DNA of 64,000 bases from Zelopaecilomyces penicillatus (GCA_005765155.1 VCCP01000001.1:3286001-3350000); one strand, 5' to 3'. Numbered from the stretch's first letter, positions 37,220-51,954 are shown. The notes: generated by a model not told the origin, from the letters alone. A program made the numbers and translations.

Positions 37220-40200
37220 ACTATTATTTGATCTAGGATTAGAAGTTTATCTTATTAATCTAAAGTTATTAATAGACTTTAATCACTTAAAAGAAGGCCC
37301 TTTATTAAAGATAATATATAAGGATATTAACTTTCCTATATATAAGAGAATTATAAAGTTAATAGAACTTTATAATAATTAAAGAATAATAAAGAGATAT
37401 CTTATAGATTATATTATAATAGATATTAAAGAAGATTTTATCTTAAGATTATCTTTTTTTTATATTATAAACCTAAGAATTATATAATTAAAGGATTATT
37501 AGAACTATCTTTTAATAGAATAGAGTATTAAATTTATTACTAATATAAAATAAGCTTAATAGATTATAAGGATAGTAAAAACTATAATAATTATCTTAAA
37601 TATAAGATCTATTAATAATAGTAAGTTATAATTAAAAGAAGAAGAAGAACTTATAAAGACTCTATTATCTAAATATATATAATTTATAAAGGTATTTAAT
37701 AAAGAAACAGTTATCAAGCTATTATTACTTAAAGGATAAACTTATTTAATAGAATTGATTAATAGGAAGATATTATTATAAGGCCTTATCTACTCTTTAA
37801 TAGAAAAAGAGCTAAAAGTGCTTTAAGAATACCTTTATATAGCTTTAAAATAAGATTGGATATATCAATTAATAAGCCTATATAGAATACTTATTCTATT
37901 TATTCTAAAGAAAAGAGATAAGCTATACCTTTATATTAATTATTATACTCTTAATTAAATAATAAAGAAAAACCAAGCCTTATTACTATTAATCTATAAG
38001 ATCCTGAATCAACTTTAAGGAATAAAGAAATTCATTAAATTCAATCTTAAAGATATATATTATTAGATATATATTAAAAAAGATAATAAATAGAAGATTG
38101 CTTTTCAATACTATTATAGCTATTTTAAGTATTAAATAATACCCTTTAGACTTATAAATACCTTTATTATATTCTAGGAATATATTAATAATATATTATA
38201 AAGCCTTATAAATTATATCTATATTATATATCTAGATAATATTCTAATATATAATAATAACCTAGATGCTTATATAGATAATATATATTAAATACTTTAA
38301 AGACTAGAATAAAACAGCTTATATATAAACTTATAAAAATATGATTTTAATATTAATATAATAGTATATCTAGGGTTTATTATTAGCTCTAAAGGAATAT
38401 ATATAAAGGAAGAATAGGTATAGATAATAGCTAGTTAATTACTATCTATTAATATTAAAGATATTTAATAGTTCCTTGGTTTTATAGGATTTTATTAATA
38501 GTTTATTAAGAATTATAATAAGATTATTATATCTCTTATAAACTTAATAAAAAGTAAGAAGAAGGGCCTTTTATATATAAGAAGCTATAAGTAAGCTGCT
38601 TTTAAAGAATTAAAGTAAAAATTCTTAGAATAGCTAATACTAGCCTACTTTAATCTAGCTGCTCCTATTTATATTAAAATAAATATATTAGATTTTATTA
38701 TAGGTATTATATTAGTATAATATATTAATAGGAAATAGTATCTAGTAGCTTATATATCAAGGAAACTTAATAAGATAGAACTATACTATTATATATTAGA
38801 TACTAAGATATTAATAATTATAAAAGCTTTTTAGATATAGTATTATTATTTAATCTACTTAGAATATAAGATTATAATTATAATAGATTATCTAAACTAT
38901 AATTATCTAATAATAAAATAAAAGCTTTTAAGCTAGTAAATAGGTATGCTTAACTAGCTAGTATTATTTAATTTTAGAATTAAGTATAGACTAGATAGAT
39001 TGAATTTGATGGATATATTATTTAGAAGGCTAGATTATATAGATATAGAAGATATTTAAGAATCAAGGAAAGGCTATTTACTCTTCTTCCTTAAATATTT
39101 TAATAATACTAAAGAAACCTTAGAAATCATAACTATATAACTAATAGAGACCCTAGTTATAAATAGATTTCTAGAGGCTAGCTGTGAGGGTATAGGGTTA
39201 TAACCTATATCTATCTCTCTTATTAAGAGAGTTTTAACTATAATTAAGTAAGTGGCCTGTCTTTGATATATAACCCAGAGAATTTCAACTATAAATAAGC
39301 AAATAATTTAAAAAAGTATTATTATAATATTACTAAAGGATATTAATACCCTTATAATTATATTATTAAAAGTATAGAATAATAATTTATTTTATATCTA
39401 AGAGTAATCTAAGGTAAATAATTCTTTTAATAGATATAGTAATTGATTAATAAATAATAATTAGCTATTATTATATTTTAAGAAGATCTTTATTCTAATT
39501 AAAATAAGGATTAAAATTTTAATAATGCTTTATAATAACCTAATATTAAGCTATTAAGAAATTAATAGAATATTAAGATAATTAATAATAACTTATTATT
39601 AGAAAGATATAAAAAGAGATATAATAAAATTCATATAAATCTATAACTTCTATTAATTAAATAAACCCAGATAGTATTAATTATATAATTATCTAGCTAC
39701 TCTATTAATCCTAGAAGAATCTTAATAGGAAATCTCTATAGACTTTATTATAGATTTACTTAAATTAAGAATAAAGAATAAGATATATAATAGTATTCTT
39801 ATTATTATAAATAGATATATAAAATTTTCATTATTTATCCTTATAATAAAGTATATTATTAATAATAGTCTAGTAATCTTATTCTTAGATTATATATTTA
39901 AGTATTTTAGAATATTATAGGGAATTATATTAGATTATAATATAATATTTATAAGTATATTCTAGAAAATATTTTATTATTTATTAGCTTATAAGTAATA
40001 ACTAAGTATTATATTCTATCTATAGATAGATAGGCAGATAGAATAGATAAACCAGATAATTAAATACTATCTATAAAGCTTTATTAATAAAGACTAGCTC
40101 GATTAAACTATAAGATTATTATTAGCCTAGTTCTATTATAATATAGTATAATATAATATTATAGAAGAATCCCTAGCTTATCTATTATATAGCTATAAGC

Positions 40201-40620
40201 TAATAGTATTAGTATAAGATAGAATTTAATTAAGAGGATTATATAAAAGCTTTAAGGAAAGAATCCAAAAGCTATAGATAAGCTATAATATAGTAATAGA
40301 GATATTAAAAAGGGTATATTAGTAGTATAAAAAGTAATATAATAAGAAAAGATAAGAAAAGTAGTTTAAAGTTAATAACTAGATAATAATCATTATAAAA
40401 CACCTTAAGCTAAAACATCCTATAAGGAAGTTAATAAAGAAATTTATAGGCCCTTATTAGATTAAAAAGCAGATAGAAAGCAATAACTTAGCTTATTAAC
40501 TCTAGCTATTAGATTTAATTAGGATATATAATATATTCAATATTATAAATCTAGAGGTATATAATAATAGAGGTAAATTAAGTAAGCTAGAAGATAACCC
40601 TTTTATATTAGAATAATTCT
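37220..40620 (+). pseudogene. Gypsy-A pol remnant (protease, RT, RNase H, integrase)
   Basis: Protease: LLFDLGLEVYLINLK near 37,230, with DSGA turned to DLGL. Reverse transcriptase: WIYQLISLYRILILFILKKR, KFIKFNLKDIYY, IIPFRLINTFIIF and YLDNILIY (YLDD box with Asp to Asn) at about 37,850-38,260. RNase H: AAPIYIKINILDFIIGIIL and LVAYISRKL at about 38,650-38,780. Integrase-like sequence with a long Ile/Lys-rich frame continues to about 40,600. The order is that of the Ty3/gypsy group. Every frame carries many TAA and TAG codons. Confidence 0.85.
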
Positions 40621-41062
40621 ATATAATAGAAAAAATCTTAATATATAAGTAGAATAGTAAGTAATAAATATACTATATAAAATAAAAGAATTATAATAAT
40701 AAGGATAACTATTAGTTAAGTAAGAGGGATTTCTTAGATTATATAATAATATATAAATATAAAGCTTCTTTATTAAAAACCTAGCTATTAGGAAGTAGAA
40801 GTCTTTAATAATATTAATAAAAACTAAGTAAGTTATTTTCCTAAATACTAGAATCTCTTAAGTGATTGTTTTAGTAATTATCCTTATTATTATTATTATT
40901 ACTACTTTTACTATTATCCTTATTAAAGGAACTTAATTCTAGAGCTATATTAGGAAGATTATTTAAAGCAGTCTCTATATCAGTCTAACTATTAAGTATA
41001 ATATAAGAAAGAAGGATTATTAATAATAGTATAAAAGTATTATTAATATATACCTATATAAT

Positions 41063-41483
41063 TATTATAATTTGCAGTATAAAGTTATAACTAAAGCTAA
41101 TAGTGATAGCAGTGGAAGAAAGGCAGTGAATAGTTATCCAGAGTGAAGTTTATAGAAAAGAAGAAAGAAGTGATTGAATTGCTAATATAGAAAAGAAGAA
41201 GGATATAACTAGGAATCCTTCTATCTTTTATATCTATCTAATTCTAAGATAATTTAGAATTATTTCAAGATATTCCAAATAACTATTTAGAATTATTAGA
41301 TATTCCAAATACTAAAACAGAAAGTAAGCACTAGTCTATCCCTTTATAGGTTAAGCTATAAGGGCTTTATAAGCTTAGCTTACTAAGCTATACAGGTCTA
41401 GCTACTAGGCTATAGCAGGTTAAGCTGCTAGACTATAGCAGGTTAAGCTGCTATATATAGAAAAAACCCATTTTATTTTAACA
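41063..41483 (-). repeat. Copia-B 3' LTR (left end)
   Basis: 421 bp. Read on the - strand it begins TGTTAAAATAAAATGGG and ends GCAAATTATAATA. It differs from the other LTR by about 30 extra bases near 41,280-41,310 (TAACTATTTAGAATTATTAG region) and by base changes. Confidence 0.9.
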
Positions 41484-41499
41484 CTCCCTTTAGCAAGCT

Positions 41500-44400
41500 A
41501 TATAGTATATAGCTAGCTCTTTATAAGGGGTTTTTGCAGGTTTAAAAGGCTTAAAAAGCCTTGAAAAATAAGGCCTGTTAAAGCCTTAGTTAGCCTATTA
41601 GTAGGTATAGCCTTAGTTATAAGATAATTTATCTTAAATAGCTTGCTAGCTGCTTCCTGCCTAATATAGTAGAATTTTAGCAGGGTATACTTAATTTAGG
41701 CATACTGATCAGGGTTCTTAGCATTGCTTATAGAGGCTGTATTATCATAATATAGGTCTATAGGCTGCTAAAGGGGGTTTTTTAGCTCTATAAAGAGCCC
41801 AGAGAGCCATTTTAGCTCTTTTATAGCCTCTATTAAAGCATCTGATTTAGCTTCTATAGTTAAGAGGGCTATAGTAGTCTGTTTTTTAGCCTTCTAGCAG
41901 ATAGGCCCGCTAGCTAGCTTGAAGAGGTACCCATAGGTGGATTTGCTAGTGGTTTTACAGCCTGCAAAATCACTGTCTGAATAGCCTAGCAGCTAAAGAG
42001 CTGGCTGTCTAGCCTGTATAAGGCCTGAGGCCTTATATAAGATAGCTAGTTCTTTAGAGCCTTTTAGGTACTTTAGAAGGTTCCTAGCTGTGTTATAGTG
42101 GTTGATATAGCCCTATTATATATATCAAGAAAGCCACTATATTAGAAAGGCTATATCAGGCCTAGAAAGCAGTATAAGATATATTAAAGTCCCTATAATC
42201 TGTTAATAGGTCTATTATTCAGCAGGGGTAAGACCCCTTTTTAGGGGTTCTTTTAGTGCCCCAGGCTGTAAGGGGATAGCTATAGGGGTTGCATCTTATA
42301 GCTGAAAGTGCTAAAGAGCCTTATCAATATACTAAGACTGGTATAACTATAGCTCCTTTTTAGCCCGATTACAGCTGATTTGGACCCCTAAGAAAAAGGC
42401 TATAGAGCCTCTATCTTCTATAGCAAAAACCTTATTTAACAGGCGTTTTAGCCTGTTAATATAGGGTAGGTCGGGTCCTATAATAAGGCAGTCATCAATA
42501 TAGGTGATAATAAAGGTATTAGTCTAGGCGTTGATAAAGACAGCCAGGTCAGAGACTAAGGGTTGGAACCCTAGGATAGCTAGCAGCTTAATTAGCTGCT
42601 GTTGCCATTTATAGGGGCCTTGCTTTAGCCTATATAGAGCCTTTTTTAGCAGGATAACCTATTTTATAGTAGGGTTATAGCCTAGCTTAGCTAATAAGGC
42701 TGTTAAAGGCTGGTTTTTAGGGGTCTAGGTCTCTATAAAAGAAGAGAGACCTTCTAGAAATTCTATAAAAATATCCTCAGATAACTGGCTGTTTAAAAAG
42801 GCCTTTATAAAATCGATTTATTCGATTTCCCAGTTATAAGAGGCTGCTAAAGCTAGTAAAATCCGCTAAATAAAGGGAATACTAGTAGCTGTAAATGTTT
42901 TAAAGTAGTCTTTTCCTTCAATTTGCATAAAACCCTTTATAACAAGCCTAGCTTTATATTTTAAGGGCTGATTTTATGAATCCTTTTTAAGCTTAAAAAC
43001 AAGCCTATTTTTCAGGATTTTTCAGTCTTTTGGAACCTCTGAAAAAGGGATAAAATATATGATTTTAGCTTGTAAAATCTGATGGAATTCATTATAAATA
43101 GCACTAATCCATTGTTTTTTAGCAGGGTCTTCTAGGGCTTGTTTCCAGCCAGCAGGTTCTAAAGAAGCCTTAGCAATGAATTTTGCCTTTAGCTTATAGC
43201 AGATATCTATAGGGTAGGCAAGATCTAGCTGCATAGATTCAGAGTCTTCTAACAGCTGTTCAGGCTGTTCAGTAGGCTGTGGCAATTATATTACAGGCTG
43301 TGATACAGGCTGTGACAGCTGTTATAGCGGTTATGGCAGCTGTTATAGTATCTATAGTATAGGCTCTGGCAGCTGGATAGGTCTTCTGGCTTGATCAAGG
43401 GCTTATAAATCAGTCAGATCCTTTAGGGTAGATTGATCTGTTGATTTTAGCGGGGTGTAAAGCTCTTCTAATTCTCCCTCTAAGCTAGAAGAGCTCTGAA
43501 GACTGTGAAAATTACCCTTAAGGCCCTGACTTATAGGGCCTATTCCTTCTATAATACAAAGGAAAGAGGTCTTAGTTACCTGCCAGCAGGAGGGTATATA
43601 GACTGAATAGACATTTTTACCTAGTATAGCCAGCAGCCTGGCTGGTTTTGTTCTAGGGCTTAGTTTAGCACCTTATTAGCACTTCTCAGCAGGGATAACA
43701 ACCTCATAGTATACTCTAATAGCTCTATAGGCTGTTAAATTTAGTTTGTTAGCTATTAGGGCTGGTTTTAGCTCTTATAAGAAGAGCTGTAGTAGGCTGA
43801 GGTCCCTGTTTATAACTGCTATACAGTTGATAAGGTTAACTATAGCAGGTAAAATAGCGGTCCAAAGAAAAAGTAGCAGTTAGGCCTAGATTATAGTAGC
43901 CTGTAGTCGGTCTAGAATAACCCTTATAGAGCGTTCTAGCAGGCTATTTTGCTTATAAATATAGGGGCTAGATATACTAAAACTAATACCTTTGCCTACT
44001 AGCCAGTCTTTTAATAGTACTAAGACCTCTTTTCCATCATTAAAATACAGCTATAAAGGGTATTTTTTATAATGGGCTTTTAGCCCTCTAAATAACCCCT
44101 TTATAACAGAGAAGACAGTATAACCTTCCTTATTAGATAGTAAGAGAACTTTTCGATAACAGGATTTTCTTTCTACTAGAATAAGCCCTACAAAGAGCTT
44201 ATTATAGGGGGTCAGTTTTATCTAAAAGGTGTCTCCCTCTATAACCTCTAGTACTTCCAGTGGATCTGGAATTGGGTTTTTAAAGGGTCTGTATACTGAT
44301 TTAGCCTATATACAAGCTAAACAGAAGAAATCTGCTTCTTTTATAACAGTAAAATCAGGTAAGCCCGCTGAAATTTTAGCGGTCTTTTTCAGCAGCTATA

Positions 44401-46300
44401 GGCTAATATAGCTGAGATGGATATGCTAAATCCCTGCTAGCTATAGCAGCTTTTGGTAGCTAGTTTTAGCTGAAAGACCTATATCTCCCTCTATAACAGT
44501 GTTTTCAGAGGGTTCTAAAAGGGATATAGCATCTTCTAGTGGGTCTTGTGGCAGGCCTGAGTCTAGATCAGGGCTTTCTGATATATATAGGCCTGAAATT
44601 TCAGGGCTTTTTATTGGTTCCAGCAGCTGTTTAGCTGGTTTAAAGGGCTTAATAAGGTCCTTATATATACCAGGGGAGGGTTTGGAGATGATTTCAACCA
44701 CTATTGGATAGCTATAATAGTGATTAGAAGGCCCTATAAATTCAGGTGTAGGCTTCCCTTTTTGCTAAAGGAAGAAGCCGTGTTTAGTAAAGTTTAGCAG
44801 TTCATAGCAGGTTCGGTCCACTATAAATAGCTTCTTTTGCAGAAGTGTACTATTAGAAGCATAATGCTTTACCTCACTTACTATATTTATATCTATATCA
44901 GGGATATATAATGCATTTTTTAGCTCTAGAGTACTATAAGTTCTAGGTTTAAGCTTTATAAGCATTATAAATATAGCTGTTCCAGATCCTTTTAGATAGA
45001 TTAGACCATCACCAGTTGCTATAGGCCTTGGTTTCTTATTATAGGTGCTATAACTAGTAAAGAGGGTTCTATTATTAATGATATAGTATATTAAGCTAGT
45101 ATTATATAGTAGGGTATTCTTTAAATTAGTGTTATAATGGGTGCTGTAAGCTGTTTCTTCAGGCTCTATAGCTTTTAAACCTTCTATATCAGATTCAGAA
45201 TTAGAGCTCTAGGTACTAGCTGCAGTATTCCAGTCATCTATAAATAGGTTATAAGTGCCTATTATAAAGGAAGCTTTATTAGATTCTTTGCTATTAGTAG
45301 CAGGCTTCTTTGTCTTTTTATTCTTCTGAAAAGGCTTATAAGGCTGTTTTTTAGTGGATTTAAACGGTTTTTCCTTCTTCTTAAAGTCCTTATAGGTTTT
45401 TTTAGAAGGTTTCTTAGCTTCTCTAGCTCTATAGGAGCTAGCTTTTATAACTAAAGAGCTTTTATCCTATAGCTCTTTTAGTAAGTCCATTATAAGGAAC
45501 TGTAAATTCAGGGCGTCAAGAGAGATACTAAGCACTATATAAATCCTGATATTATTCCTTTAGTATTCAGCCTACTATAGAAAAGCTTCTTTTATAGCCT
45601 TTAGATACTGATTTATCTAATCTATAGGCTGTATAGTAACTAAAGCTAACTATAGCTTAGTGAATTAAGTATTAAATTCGCTGTTAAATGCCTCTATAGA
45701 GCCTTTATAGCTGCTAAAGCTAAGCTTATAAAAGGCATTATAGAGGGTTCTATGCTGTAGAATAGCATTATAATAGTATTGCTTATTCAGTATTTTATAA
45801 GCTTCTAGCAGTGTTATAACTCAACTTATAAAGGCTTATGGGTATTGTATACAGCTATTATAAAGTAATAGAAGCAAAATAGCCTAATAATGATCGCTAA
45901 GGCTAAGGCTTATAGTAGGGTTTAAAAGAAAAGTGGGTAATCCAAGTGCCTATAGTTGGATTGATAGGGCCTGAAGCTATTGGTTATAGTTGTCAGGGCC
46001 CCTTAACCTATAGGCTTCTGGAAAGGCCTGTATTTTCTTAGATAGCTCTTTTAGAGCTAGTTCCCCTAGTATATTGGAGGGCTGTGCTAGCTGTGATAGT
46101 GGCTGAGGTGGCTTAGGTTAAGGTTATAATGGTTCTTTAGCACTATCAGCCACTATAGCCCCTATAACTCAGGCCTATAGCTGTTATAGTTGCTGGGTGA
46201 GCTCCTGTATCTAGGACCAAAGAGCCTGTAATTCTAATGAATTTCCTTCTATTGGAAGGTCCTGATCAGATATTTTTAGAGTCAGACTGCTATAACTAGT
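41500..46300 (-). pseudogene. Copia-B gag-pol remnant
   Basis: On the - strand, 44,965-44,765 gives LELKNALYIPDIDINIVSEV and LLNFTKHGFFL (end of protease and start of the integrase region). 44,701-44,441 gives a Pro/Leu-rich linker. 43,285-43,022 gives the beginning of the reverse transcriptase (PAGWKQALEDPAKKQWISAI), with Trp residues still intact. The RT core and RNase H follow with stops, and YxDD is near 42,500. The gag end is Lys-rich, as in Copia-A. Stops are again mostly TAG/TAA, with fewer per kilobase than in Copia-A. Confidence 0.87.
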
Positions 46301-46868
46301 GATTATAGCGGTATAAAAGAAAAAATAAGCTTCTAAAAATAAGCTTATAGCTATATAACAGTATTATAAACAGCTGAAAGTGCTGGTTATAGCAGTGCTA
46401 TATATAGCTGGGTCTTAGTAAGAGCCCTGGAACTAGCCAATTAGCTAGAGAGGTGCCAGGCATAAGGGTTATCTGTTATATGCTAGCTATAATCGGGTTA
46501 TAGCATAGCCGGCACAGCGTCTTTGCTTAGTCAGCCGACTTCTATAGTCTTATATAGGCCTTTTGCAAAGTTAACTAGCAATTCAAGTGATTAACTGTAT
46601 TTGGTATAGTTAGTAAAGCTATGACCTGTAATTCTATGAGTTCGAATTAATAATCCATAAATCCGAAAGTGGGTTGTGCTATAAGCTATAGGTCTAATAT
46701 TTAACTCTTATGTATGCAGTGTTTTTCATGACTTCTGATTGGTGGGAAATGTGGGTCCAACTGGTCAGAGGAGGGGCGAAAAATCTAATATATAAAGAGG
46801 TTAAATATAGCAGAAAAAAGAGTCTTCTTTTTATAGTCTAAAATAACTATTCTTTTGGGCTTATAATC

Positions 46869-47259
46869 TATTATAATTTGCAGTATAAAGTTATAATTAA
46901 AGCTAGTAGTGATAGCAATGGAAGAAAGGCAGTAAATAGTTATCTAGAATAAAGTCTATAGAAAAGAAGAAAGAAGTGATTGAATTATTAATATAGAAAA
47001 GAAGAAGGATATAACTAGGAATCCTTTTATCTTTTATATCTATCTAATTCTAAGATAATTTGGAATTATTTTAAGATATTCCAAATACTAAAATAGAAAG
47101 TAAGCACTAATCTATCCCTTTATAGGTTAAGCTATAAGGGCTTTATAAGCTTAGCTTACTAAGCTGTGTAGGTCTAGCTATTAGGCTATAGCAGGTTAAG
47201 CTGCTAGACTATAGCAGGTTAGGCTGCTATATATAGAAAAAACCCATTTTATTTTAATA
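46869..47259 (-). repeat. Copia-B 5' LTR (right end)
   Basis: 391 bp; the same sequence as the left LTR with a deletion of about 30 bp. The outer terminal bases read TATTTTAATA on the + strand, compared with TATTTTAACA in the left LTR, one C-to-T change. Confidence 0.9.
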
Positions 47260-48170
47260 ATAATTATTAGTAGCTATATTAAGCCTAACTATATATTAAA
47301 ACTAATATTATATTATTAAGCTTAAATATTTATAATAACTTAAAGAGAGTTAGCCTGATTTAATATTAATTAAGTCTGAAAATTTAAAGTATTCTTTATA
47401 AGAAAAGCTTTATCTTTATCTATATTTTATTATATCTTGGTATAAATAAGAGTAGTTATTAGCTTTTAGTATATATAGCTAAGTGCCTATTTAGCCTTAC
47501 CTTATATATATTAAAACATCTCCTAAAAAGTATTAATAAAAAAGCAGCTATAAAGAATAAAAGAAATAATACTAAATCAAGCTTTAATTATATCCTATAT
47601 TAGATAAGATTATATATAAATATATAATAATTTATTATTATTTTATAATAGAAATAATTATTATCTATATAGTATAAATACTAGAGTTTAATAGCTATAA
47701 AGCAGTTATTAGTAATTTTTAAATTTAAGTTATAATAGGATATAATATATATTTATCTTATTAATAGGGTTTAGGCTATTTAGCCTTTTTAGGTTTTAGA
47801 ATAGGATTAGCTATTAGATCCTATTTAATCTATATAGCTATATAATACTAATAGACCTTAAAATAGCTATATAAGTATTAATAATAGCTAAGTAATTATA
47901 ATAATAAACCTTACTTAATTATATTATTAATTATTTGCTTATAATATAGGATTAAACTCCTAATAGCTTATTAGCTATTAAATAAATACTATTATTATTT
48001 AATATATTTAATAATAGATAAGCTATTAATAATAGTTAATATATCTATTTTAATAAGACTTTACTTAAGAGATATCTTATTAGGTATTATCTTCTTCTTA
48101 AAAGGTATTTTACTAGATATTATATTCTTTATAGCTAAAGGGTTCTTAAGAATATAGATAGATATAGCTA
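47260..48170. other. Gypsy-A interior between Copia-B and element D
   Basis: About 0.9 kb of AT-rich, RIP-like sequence that by position belongs to the 3' part of Gypsy-A. No motif is recognisable, and no match to another part of the window was found. Confidence 0.5.
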
Positions 48171-48174
48171 TTAC

Positions 48175-48572
48175 TTTAATAGCTGGGTTAAACACACCCC
48201 CTTACTAGTTAACTAAGCCATAGCTGTATAAGCTGCACTTAGGGGGATTAAACTATATAAATAGATAGGCCATACCCAAGCTATTTGAATAGATAGATAT
48301 CATCAAATTCAAGTTTTTTTTTTTCCCCTTCTATCTAAGAATTTTCTAGTATATTCAAAAGACTAGCTATTAAAAAGCTATCTTTTTTATCTAATTAATT
48401 ATAAAATAATTAATTAATCCCTTAAGTTTAATTTATTATATCACTGCTTTATAGCTTTTCTTATTTATTTAATCCTTATAGACTATACTAGCTATATAAT
48501 TATCTTAAAATCATCCTATAATTCTATAAATAATATTAGTATTATTATATATATTATTTTCCTCTTATTAAA
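48175..48572 (+). repeat. Element D 5' LTR
   Basis: 398 bp, starts TTTAATAGCTGGGTTAAACA and ends CTCTTATTAAA. Strongly RIP-mutated compared with the 61,695 copy (for example CACTGCTTTATAGC here for CGCCGCTTCGTGGC there). Confidence 0.85.
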
Positions 48573-51500
48573 ACTAATAATCAAGATAAAGGGATATCTT
48601 ATTTACTTTACTATTAAAAGGATTAATTAATACCAGACCAATAATATAATATATTCAAGGGCACTTTTAAGCTATTATAAGGATTAATCCAAGAAGAATT
48701 ATTATAAATACCTTTATAAAACCTTTTAATTAATATAATTAGAAGATACCTTTAAGAATAATAATCTAGAAATCTAAAAATAAAAGAGCTAAGCTTATTT
48801 ATTAAAAGATCTAAAGTCTATAAAGCAAGGATATTATATACTATCCTAGCTAAATAATAAGATATTATTAATTTCTTTTCTATTAAAATCTAATACTATA
48901 GAATATTAAATCATTAAAAGAAAAAATAAGGGAATATTTAATTCTAAAATAAGCTTTTATTTAGAATATATATAAAAAACAATTTATATACTAAATATTA
49001 GATTAAAAAGATAGAATACCTTAAACTTATTAATTTTATTTAATTAAAATATAAATAAATATAAAAAGAACTATTATAGATAATCAGCTTATATAGCTTC
49101 TAATATTAATCATTTAATTAATAATAAATAATATCAGCTATATATTAACCCTTAGTTTTGCTTTTTTATATTATAGATTAGTATTCTAATAATTTAATTA
49201 ATCTTAGGAAATATTTTTATCTCTTTTCTCTTCTTATAGATCTTATTCTTAATACTAAAAAAGCTTCTTATTTAAAAATAACCTTAATATTTTAGAAATA
49301 AGATATTATTTAATTATAATAATATAAGAACTATTATCCTTAATTTAAATATAATATCTATCCTTAAAGGAAAGGGTTTATACTAATACTAGGATATAAT
49401 TAATAAGATATTATTATATAAGAGTTAAGATAACTCCTTTTTAGATTAAATATCTAAATACCTTTATAATAAAAAGCCTTTATTATCACTTAATCTTCTT
49501 AATATATTATTAGCTCTTAATTTAAGTAGATACTCTTTATATCAAAGAAAAAGACCTTTAAATAGCTTTAACTCTATTATTAGAATTATCACTCCTAAGA
49601 TTATTACCCCTAATATCCTTACTCTAAGTATTCCTTTATTTAGTATAATATCTATTATAAATTCTAATAGCCCTTCTCTTAATAGATTAGGCTTATAATT
49701 AATTAATCAATTAAAGGATAATATTATTAAGAGTTTTTAATAAAGTATTACTAAGATTAATATTACTTTTCTTAATAATCTTAAGGATATTCTTATTATA
49801 AATAAACCTAAGAGATATATTATTAACCTTAAGCTTATTAAATACTTTAATAAAATTAATATTATTAAATATCTTTTAAGCTATAAGCTTAAGATAAAAG
49901 ATAATAATATAATTAATAAAGAGAAATATAATTACTTTATATATTATATAATTAATACTTATAAAGATATTATCTAAGGATTTATCTATAATCTTTTATA
50001 GATAAAAGCTAAAAAAGTACTAAAGAATTATTTCTTTAAAGGAGATTTATAGTAATTAAAATTATATAAAGATTATTTAAAAGCATTTAAATAATAGCAT
50101 TTAAAGTTTATTAAAGATATTCTAAACTAGCTTAATAGATATAGATTCTATACTTCCTAATATAATTTAAATTAAAAGAACTTAAAATCATTATCTTATA
50201 TATTATATAAGACTATATTAATAAGGCTCTTTATTAAGGTTATTTAAGTAAATTCTATTAATAATCCCTATAAACTTAAAAAGATACTATATAAGCAGCT
50301 CTAAGGATACTTTAATAATTAAATGATTATTAGATTAATTATTAAATAATATAAGACTTCTAATAGTCTTAGGAATCAAATAAATATAATTATTATTAGG
50401 GTAATACTTGATTAAGTTATTATAATAAAGAATCTGATTATATAAGACCTTTACCTTAAAGAAAAGTTCTTTTTAACTATTACTAAGATTATACCCTTTA
50501 AAGCTAAGCTAATAGATATAAAGGAGTTAATCAAGCTTATTAATAACCTTAAGATTAATATAGCTATTAGAGAAGATATTATTTAAATAATTATTAAAGT
50601 ATAAATAGATATTAATATATATATTAATAAGGATTTATAGTATAAAGGCCTAATAAGTTTTTTATTTAATTAGATAATATTTAATCTTAATAATAATAAG
50701 GATTTTAATATCTCCTTTCTCTAAGGGAGATAGAATAAGAATAATTATTAATATTATAATTTATTAAGTTATTTTCCTTTTTATTATAATAAATTAATAT
50801 ATAATACTAAACTTAGGTTCTATATATATAATTTATATATTAGAATATTAAATCTAGGATATATTATAGGCTAGAGTATAATTCCTTTTATTATTATATA
50901 ATAGTTCCTTAAGATAAAAGGATATTATTAGAAGCTTATAATAGCTTAGACTATTAACTTCCCTAATTATATAATTATATCTCTTATTCTCTTAATTAAA
51001 GCTAGAGCCCCTTAGTACTTTAAATAGATATTAAATAAATATAAAGATATAATCTTTAAAAAATATATCTCTTATCTAGGCCCTAAGTAATAATCTATAA
51101 AGTTATAATACTTAAATATTATATCTAATAAAAATATAATCTAAACTTCTTTTATATTATTCTTTTAATATAAAGATATAAAGGATTAAATAGTATTAAT
51201 ATATATAATCAATATAAATACTAATAAAAGAAAGAGATAGAGAAGTAATAATAGAGAGTTAATCGAATCTCTAACTATTATATATTAAAAGCCTACTTTT
51301 AAGGCTACCCTAATATCAGATAGAATAATACCTTTTAACCTAATAATTATACCTAAGAATATATTATAAATAATAGATTAGAGTATAAGACTTCCTTATT
51401 ATTAATTAAAACTAAAGGAGACCTTATTTATAAAGATAATTATTATACTATTTTATATATTAATTAATCTTAATTTAAAGCTTAGGATAATTATAGATTA

Positions 51501-51954
51501 GAATCTATTAGATTAAACTAAAGATATAATAGAAATCCTTTATATCCTTAGGAATAGATTAGATAATCCTATATCTTTAATAAAGCTAAAGAATATAATA
51601 AAAGCAATTTAAGTTTATCTATAGATAAGATATAATAAAGCCTTCTTTAATAAGCTAATTAAATAATTATATACTAGTATTATAGCTATAATTAAAATAT
51701 AAGAAAAAGCCTCTCTTAATTATAGCTAATATTAAATAATATTATCTAATCAAGATTAAGATAATATAGATCTATTAGGCCTATATTATTTCTATATTCT
51801 AGAATTGATTAAAGATAATCTTTATAATAATACAAGCTTCTCTTCTAATAAGATACCTTATAAGGTTATTTAAATATACTTAGATAGCTATTAATTATTA
51901 AATATATAATAAATACCTAAGATCTAAGTTAGGATTAATTCTTAAGAAGGGAAA

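Larger units (their letters stand above)
41063..47259 (-). mobile_element. Copia-B, Ty1/copia element inserted in opposite direction
   Basis: 6,197 bp between 5-bp target duplications ATAAT (41,058-41,062 and 47,260-47,264). The internal region is closely similar to the reverse complement of Copia-A, but the LTRs differ clearly from those of Copia-A after the first dozen bases. Domain order on the - strand is gag (about 46.2-45.2 kb), protease, integrase, reverse transcriptase, RNase H (about 42.0-41.5 kb). It is less heavily mutated than Copia-A; several fragments of 65-90 residues remain open. Confidence 0.92.
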
